From Chloroflexota bacterium (GTDB taxonomy: Bacteria > Chloroflexota > Anaerolineae > Ardenticatenales > Ardenticatenaceae), in the NCBI GenBank assembly GCA_003520455.1, contig DOUV01001048.1, forward strand, positions 1-10,298: DNA of 10,298 bases, given 5' to 3'. Positions 7,305 to 10,298 of this stretch are shown here, in pieces; position 1 is the first letter of the stretch, and the number at the start of each line of letters is the position of its first letter. The translations under genes were made by a program, and so were the position numbers. The notes under the pieces were generated by a model. That model searched no databases, was not told where the DNA came from, and saw only the letters and a list, made by a program, of their open reading frames with translations.

Positions 7305-7319
7305 CAAATTGTGAATTTG
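7305..7319. promoter_or_regulatory. AT-rich palindrome, possible operator
   Basis: CAAATT-GTG-AATTTG is a perfect 6-bp inverted repeat with a 3-base centre, 28 bases before the ATG at 7348. Its AT-richness stands out from the surroundings. The form suits binding by a dimeric helix-turn-helix repressor, or a hairpin in the leader; the regulator is unknown. Confidence 0.4.
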
Positions 7320-7347
7320 TCCTCCTTCTTGAGGAACGATCCTGAGC

Positions 7348-9801
7348 ATGCGATCTCCCTTTTGTGCATTTCGGTGCTATCTGCCAGACCTCTGGCGCCT
7401 GATGGCCCTGGTGCTGCTCCTCAGCGCGCTGCTCCCCCTGGCTGCCTCCGCTCAAGGCCCGGGGATCAGCCTGGCCCCTCAGGCACTCTACAATGGAGCG
7501 GTCAAGTACGGCGAATGGCTGCCGATCCGCGTGCGGCTCGAGAACAGTGGCGCCGACGTGCGTGGCCGTGTTCAGGTTCGCATCGGCAGTGCCGGACAGC
7601 GGGCCGTGACACACGCGCAGGCCGTCGAATTGCCCCGGGGGGCCCGGAAGGATGTGACCCTCTACGTCTTGCCCAACACGTTCACGCGGCGCGTGACGGT
7701 CGAATTTGTCGCCGACGGGCAGCCCCGCGATGGCGAGCCGCTGCGCCAGGCAGAGGTCGCCGTGCAGCCGGTGCCCAACATCCGCCTCGTGAGTGCCGCG
7801 ATCAGCGGTGGCGGTGAGGGCCTCGATGCGCTGGCCGGGCTCAAGCTGACATCGCGCCGCAACGACTCGCTGCTGGTGCCGCTGACGCTCGACACCCTCC
7901 CAGAGCGGGCCGAGGGGTTGCGCACCCTGGACGTGTTGGTCATCACGGGCGTGGATACCGGTGGGCTGGCACCGGCCCAGCAGGCGGCGTTGACCGAGTG
8001 GGTCACCCTGGGAGGCACGCTGGTGCTTGGCGGGGGTCCCAACGCGGCGCGCACTCTCACAGGCGTGCCAGGGGCCCTGCAGCCCGTCAGGCTGACCGGT
8101 GATCTCGCGCTGGAGCGGCTGACGGCGCTCGAGCAGGTTGCCGGCGAGCCGATCCGCGTCGCCGGCCCTTTTCCCACGGCTCAGGGGGTTCCATTGCCCG
8201 AGAGCAGCGTGCGGGTCGAGCAAGAAGGGCTGCCACTGGTCGTCGGGCGCCGGGTTGGCCAGGGCACGGTGCTCTGGCTGGCCCTCGATCCGGCCCTCAG
8301 CCCGTTCGATGCCTGGGCGGGCGCCGGCGCGTTTTGGGCCACCCTGCTGGACGAGATCGCACCGTACCCCTTCGATCTTCCGCCCGATGTCTCACCCCGC
8401 CAGATGAGCAGCGAGCAGATCGGCTACGCGCTCACGAACTTGCCCTCGCTGGATTTGCCCTCGCTGCGCCTGCTCGTCCCGCTTCTGCTGGTGTACATCG
8501 TGGTGGTTGGCCCGCTCAACTACCTGGTCCTGCGCTGGCAGCGGCGGCTGGAACTCGGCTGGATCACGATCCCGGTGGTCACGCTGCTCTTTTCGGCCGG
8601 AGCCTACGCCATCGGCTTTCAATTGCGCGGCGGTGATGTGATCATCAACCAGGTCTCGACGATCCAGCTTCAGGCGAACAACCAGCGAGGGGCGAGCTAC
8701 GTCCGCTCGTTTGTTGGGATCTTCTCGCCCGCCCGCCGCGACTACAGCGTAGAGCTGCCGGGGGACGTGCTGGTGAGCGCACTCAACCTGCAGGGAAACC
8801 CCTTCGGGCCGGACAGCCCCGCGGGGGGCGGGCGCGAGTTGCTCATCCTGCAGGGTCAGCCGACAACGGTCCAGGGCCTCAGCGTCAACCAGTGGTCCAT
8901 GCAGAGTTTCATGGTCGAATCTGTCGATCCCACGGCGGCCGTCGAGGCGGCGCTCTCGACGCACGGCGCGACGATCGTGGGGACGATCAAGAATGCATCC
9001 AATCAGATGTGGCGCGACGCGGTGCTCGCCGAGGGGTCCCAATTCCAGCGCCTCGGTGATCTGGCGCCGGGCCAGCAGGCAGAGGTGCGGCTCGATGTGG
9101 GGAGTATGAGAAATGAGGGCGGGCCGCCGCTCGGCTGGCTCCTGTTCCAGGACCGCGTCAACGAGCTCTCGCGCACCGGTCCACCGCGCGACGTGCAGAG
9201 CAAGCAGCAGATCCTCGATGCGATCTTCAGCGGACCTTTGGGACCCAAGGGGGCCTCCACAAGTGTCCCGGGCATCGGCCCCCTGTTCATCGCCTGGGCC
9301 GATGCCCCGCCACTCCCGGTGACGCTGCCTGACTACCGGGTGAGCCACGTCAGCACGACTCTGGTGTACGGCCGTCTCCCCCTCCGCTTCGGCGATGGCG
9401 AGGTCAATCTCCCGGCCGGGTTGGTGACGCCGCAGATCGAGGCGGACGGCAACCGCTATCTCTGCTACAGCCCGCGCGGGCCCGGTCTTGCCCCCGATTT
9501 CGACAAGATGAGCATGTCGTTCCGGCTTCCGCCCGAACTGCACGATCTCCAGGTGTCGGAACTGGCACTCCACATCTCCAGCGACGGCGGCTGGTTCAGC
9601 CCACCGGCGGTGCAGATGTGGGCGTGGGAGCAAGGGGCCTGGGTCTCGGCCGGCGACGACCTGCAGATCGGTCGCAATCCCGTCGCCGAGCCCGCGCGCT
9701 TCGTCCGCGACGGTGTGATCCGCCTGCAGGCCGTCAACGAGACGCGCGATCGGGGCGGCTGTATCTATTTCGATATTGCAGTGCGGGGGGTGAAGGGTTG
9801 A
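7348..9801 (+). CDS. Exported membrane-anchored protein of unknown function, GATase1-like domain plus two TM helices
   Basis: An 817-aa protein with no named family I can assign securely. The N-terminus is a signal sequence: arginines to residue 17, hydrophobic core about 19-33, likely cleavage after AASA (33-36). Residues about 40-140 look like an immunoglobulin-type beta domain. Residues about 190-340 have a Rossmann/glutamine-amidotransferase-like pattern: strand LDVLVITG (194-201), helix AALTEWV, GGTLVLGGG (222-230) and GQGTVLWLALDP (304-315), without the catalytic Cys of true amidotransferases. Two transmembrane helices follow (about 374-396 and 404-424), joined by a short RWQRRLE loop expected inside the cell. 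Residues 425-817 form a second, beta-rich outer domain. The likely topology is two large extracytoplasmic domains around a hairpin anchor. Similar proteins often sit near ABC-transporter genes, but none is in the window. The ATG at 7348 has only a distant GAGG (7331-7334); M19 (7402) would shorten the signal peptide but remains possible. Confidence 0.8.
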   Translation: MRSPFCAFRCYLPDLWRLMALVLLLSALLPLAASAQGPGISLAPQALYNGAVKYGEWLPIRVRLENSGADVRGRVQVRIGSAGQRAVTHAQAVELPRGARKDVTLYVLPNTFTRRVTVEFVADGQPRDGEPLRQAEVAVQPVPNIRLVSAAISGGGEGLDALAGLKLTSRRNDSLLVPLTLDTLPERAEGLRTLDVLVITGVDTGGLAPAQQAALTEWVTLGGTLVLGGGPNAARTLTGVPGALQPVRLTGDLALERLTALEQVAGEPIRVAGPFPTAQGVPLPESSVRVEQEGLPLVVGRRVGQGTVLWLALDPALSPFDAWAGAGAFWATLLDEIAPYPFDLPPDVSPRQMSSEQIGYALTNLPSLDLPSLRLLVPLLLVYIVVVGPLNYLVLRWQRRLELGWITIPVVTLLFSAGAYAIGFQLRGGDVIINQVSTIQLQANNQRGASYVRSFVGIFSPARRDYSVELPGDVLVSALNLQGNPFGPDSPAGGGRELLILQGQPTTVQGLSVNQWSMQSFMVESVDPTAAVEAALSTHGATIVGTIKNASNQMWRDAVLAEGSQFQRLGDLAPGQQAEVRLDVGSMRNEGGPPLGWLLFQDRVNELSRTGPPRDVQSKQQILDAIFSGPLGPKGASTSVPGIGPLFIAWADAPPLPVTLPDYRVSHVSTTLVYGRLPLRFGDGEVNLPAGLVTPQIEADGNRYLCYSPRGPGLAPDFDKMSMSFRLPPELHDLQVSELALHISSDGGWFSPPAVQMWAWEQGAWVSAGDDLQIGRNPVAEPARFVRDGVIRLQAVNETRDRGGCIYFDIAVRGVKG

Positions 9802-9883
9802 AGGTTGGGAAGGTTGGGAAGGTTGAAGGTTGGGAAGGTTGAAGGTTGAGGGTCGGTTGCAGGTGGGGAGGTTGAAGGTTGGA
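9784..9883 (+). repeat. G-rich short tandem repeat tract (AAGGTTG / AAGGTTGGG)
   Basis: After a run of six G, the units AAGGTTG (7 bp) and AAGGTTGGG (9 bp) alternate from about 9793 to 9846, then degenerate up to 9883. The stop codon of the 817-aa protein gene (9799-9801) lies within it. Closely spaced GG and GGG runs on the + strand could form a G-quadruplex in RNA or single-stranded DNA. Tract length is likely to vary by slippage. Confidence 0.85.
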
Positions 9884-9886
9884 GGC

Positions 9887-10298
9887 GGACGCCAGATCGG
9901 GCGGGGAGGCCTGGATCTGGCGATCCAGGCCGAGCGGTGGTGGCTTCAGCTGCTCTTGGTGGATGGCCAGGTCGGGCGGTGCTAGCCACAGCTGCTCCCG
10001 GCGGATCGTCAGATCCGGCGGCGCGGGCCTGGATCTGGCGATCCAGGCCGAGCGGTGATAGCTTCAGCTGCTCTTGGTGGATGGCCAGGTCGGGCGGTGC
10101 TAGCCACAGTTGCTCCCGGCGGATCGTCAGATCCGGCGGCGCGGGCCTGGATCTGGCGATCCAGGCCGAGCGGTGATAGGCTCGGTTGCTCGGGTGGCTG
10201 GCCAGGCGGAGTGGTGGTCGCCTCAGCTGCTTTTGGCGGAGCGTCAGGCGGAGCGGTGGCAGTTTGAGCTGCTCCCGGCGGATCGTCAGATCCGGCGG
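9887..10298. repeat. Higher-order tandem repeat, 118-bp period of 40+42+36-bp subunits, continuing past the window
   Basis: Subunits: C0 (9887-9921), A1 (9922-9961), B1 (9962-10003), C1 (10004-10039), A2 (10040-10079), B2 (10080-10121), C2 (10122-10157), A3 (10158-10196), B3 (10197-10238), a B-like unit (10239-10280), then the start of another C (10281-10298). A and B share GCGGTG, TAGC and AGCTGCTC cores, so the array probably arose from an ancestral unit of about 42 bp. Copies 1 and 2 of the 118-bp unit differ at three positions, while copy 3 is more diverged. Because 118 is not a multiple of 3, the reading frame shifts between copies, which argues against a protein repeat. The right end is outside the window. 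Confidence 0.9.
9908..9931. repeat. Perfect 10-bp hairpin at the C/A junction, recurring in the array
   Basis: GGCCTGGATC-TGGC-GATCCAGGCC, repeated exactly at 10026-10049 and 10144-10167. A second hairpin, CGGATC-GTCA-GATCCG, recurs at 10002-10017, 10120-10135 and 10279-10294. Both keep perfect pairing in every complete copy, including next to the diverged A3. Confidence 0.85.

Larger units (their letters stand above)
6936..7347. other. Intergenic region between trxB and the 817-aa exported protein gene
   Basis: A 412-base gap with no gene I can support; open frames on both strands lack ribosome binding sites and recognisable domains. It holds a GC-rich hairpin (GCGCGCC 6990-6996 with GGCGCGC 7006-7012), an extended -10 promoter candidate (7039-7047), several short hairpins after it (7065-7082 and 7088-7098) and an AT-rich palindrome at 7305-7319. 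Confidence 0.6.

Noticed and set aside
8392..9633. 413-codon minus-strand frame inside the exported protein gene
   Set aside because: His/Arg-rich translation without motifs or a ribosome site. It mirrors the codon bias of the plus-strand gene.
9937..10267. Plus-strand open frames across the 118-bp repeats as a repeat protein
   Set aside because: The 118-bp period changes frame at each copy, so the peptide repeat is not maintained. No ribosome binding site is visible.
9887..10298. CRISPR array
   Set aside because: There are no short identical repeats separated by unique spacers. All segments are related subunits, and no cas genes are present.

Overview
The window is high-GC bacterial DNA with five complete genes, one gene cut by the left edge, several strongly structured intergenic stretches, and a tandem-repeat block running off the right edge. 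A Chloroflexota-type genome (for example Thermomicrobia or a relative) seems most likely. The reasons are a Uma2-type nuclease gene, a large exported protein with a two-helix membrane anchor of a kind I associate with that phylum, the GC-rich codon use and the short G-rich tandem repeats. This is an inference; no marker gene here fixes the taxon.

Left part (1-3580, + strand): the 3' part of a GNAT/RimJ-like N-acetyltransferase gene, then uvrA six bases downstream, probably in one transcript. UvrA is complete, with both ATPase modules and its zinc ligands, and has an unusual Glu-rich C-terminal tail.

Middle part (3581-5438): uvrA converges on a minus-strand Uma2/PD-(D/E)XK nuclease gene (3743-4480). 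A 17-bp perfect inverted repeat sits in the gap between them. Further right is a minus-strand class I SAM-dependent methyltransferase gene (4707-5438).

Central intergenic region and trxB (5439-6935): 476 bases without a credible gene lead to a thioredoxin reductase gene (5915-6874, + strand). The last 180 bases of this leader hold three consecutive hairpins; the middle one is flanked by 9-bp direct repeats. A textbook rho-independent terminator follows trxB.

Right part (6936-10298): a 412-base gap holds an extended -10 promoter candidate and an AT-rich palindrome. It leads to an 817-aa exported, membrane-anchored protein of unknown function (7348-9801). Its stop codon lies inside a G-rich run that becomes a 7/9-bp repeat tract. 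After that comes a higher-order tandem array (118-bp period built of 36-42-bp subunits, each 118-bp unit carrying two perfect hairpins) that continues past the window end.

The genes do not form one pathway. UvrA (nucleotide excision repair) and TrxB (thiol redox) are housekeeping. The methyltransferase, nuclease and exported protein have no assigned role. The most unusual material is non-coding: the trxB leader and the terminal repeat array.
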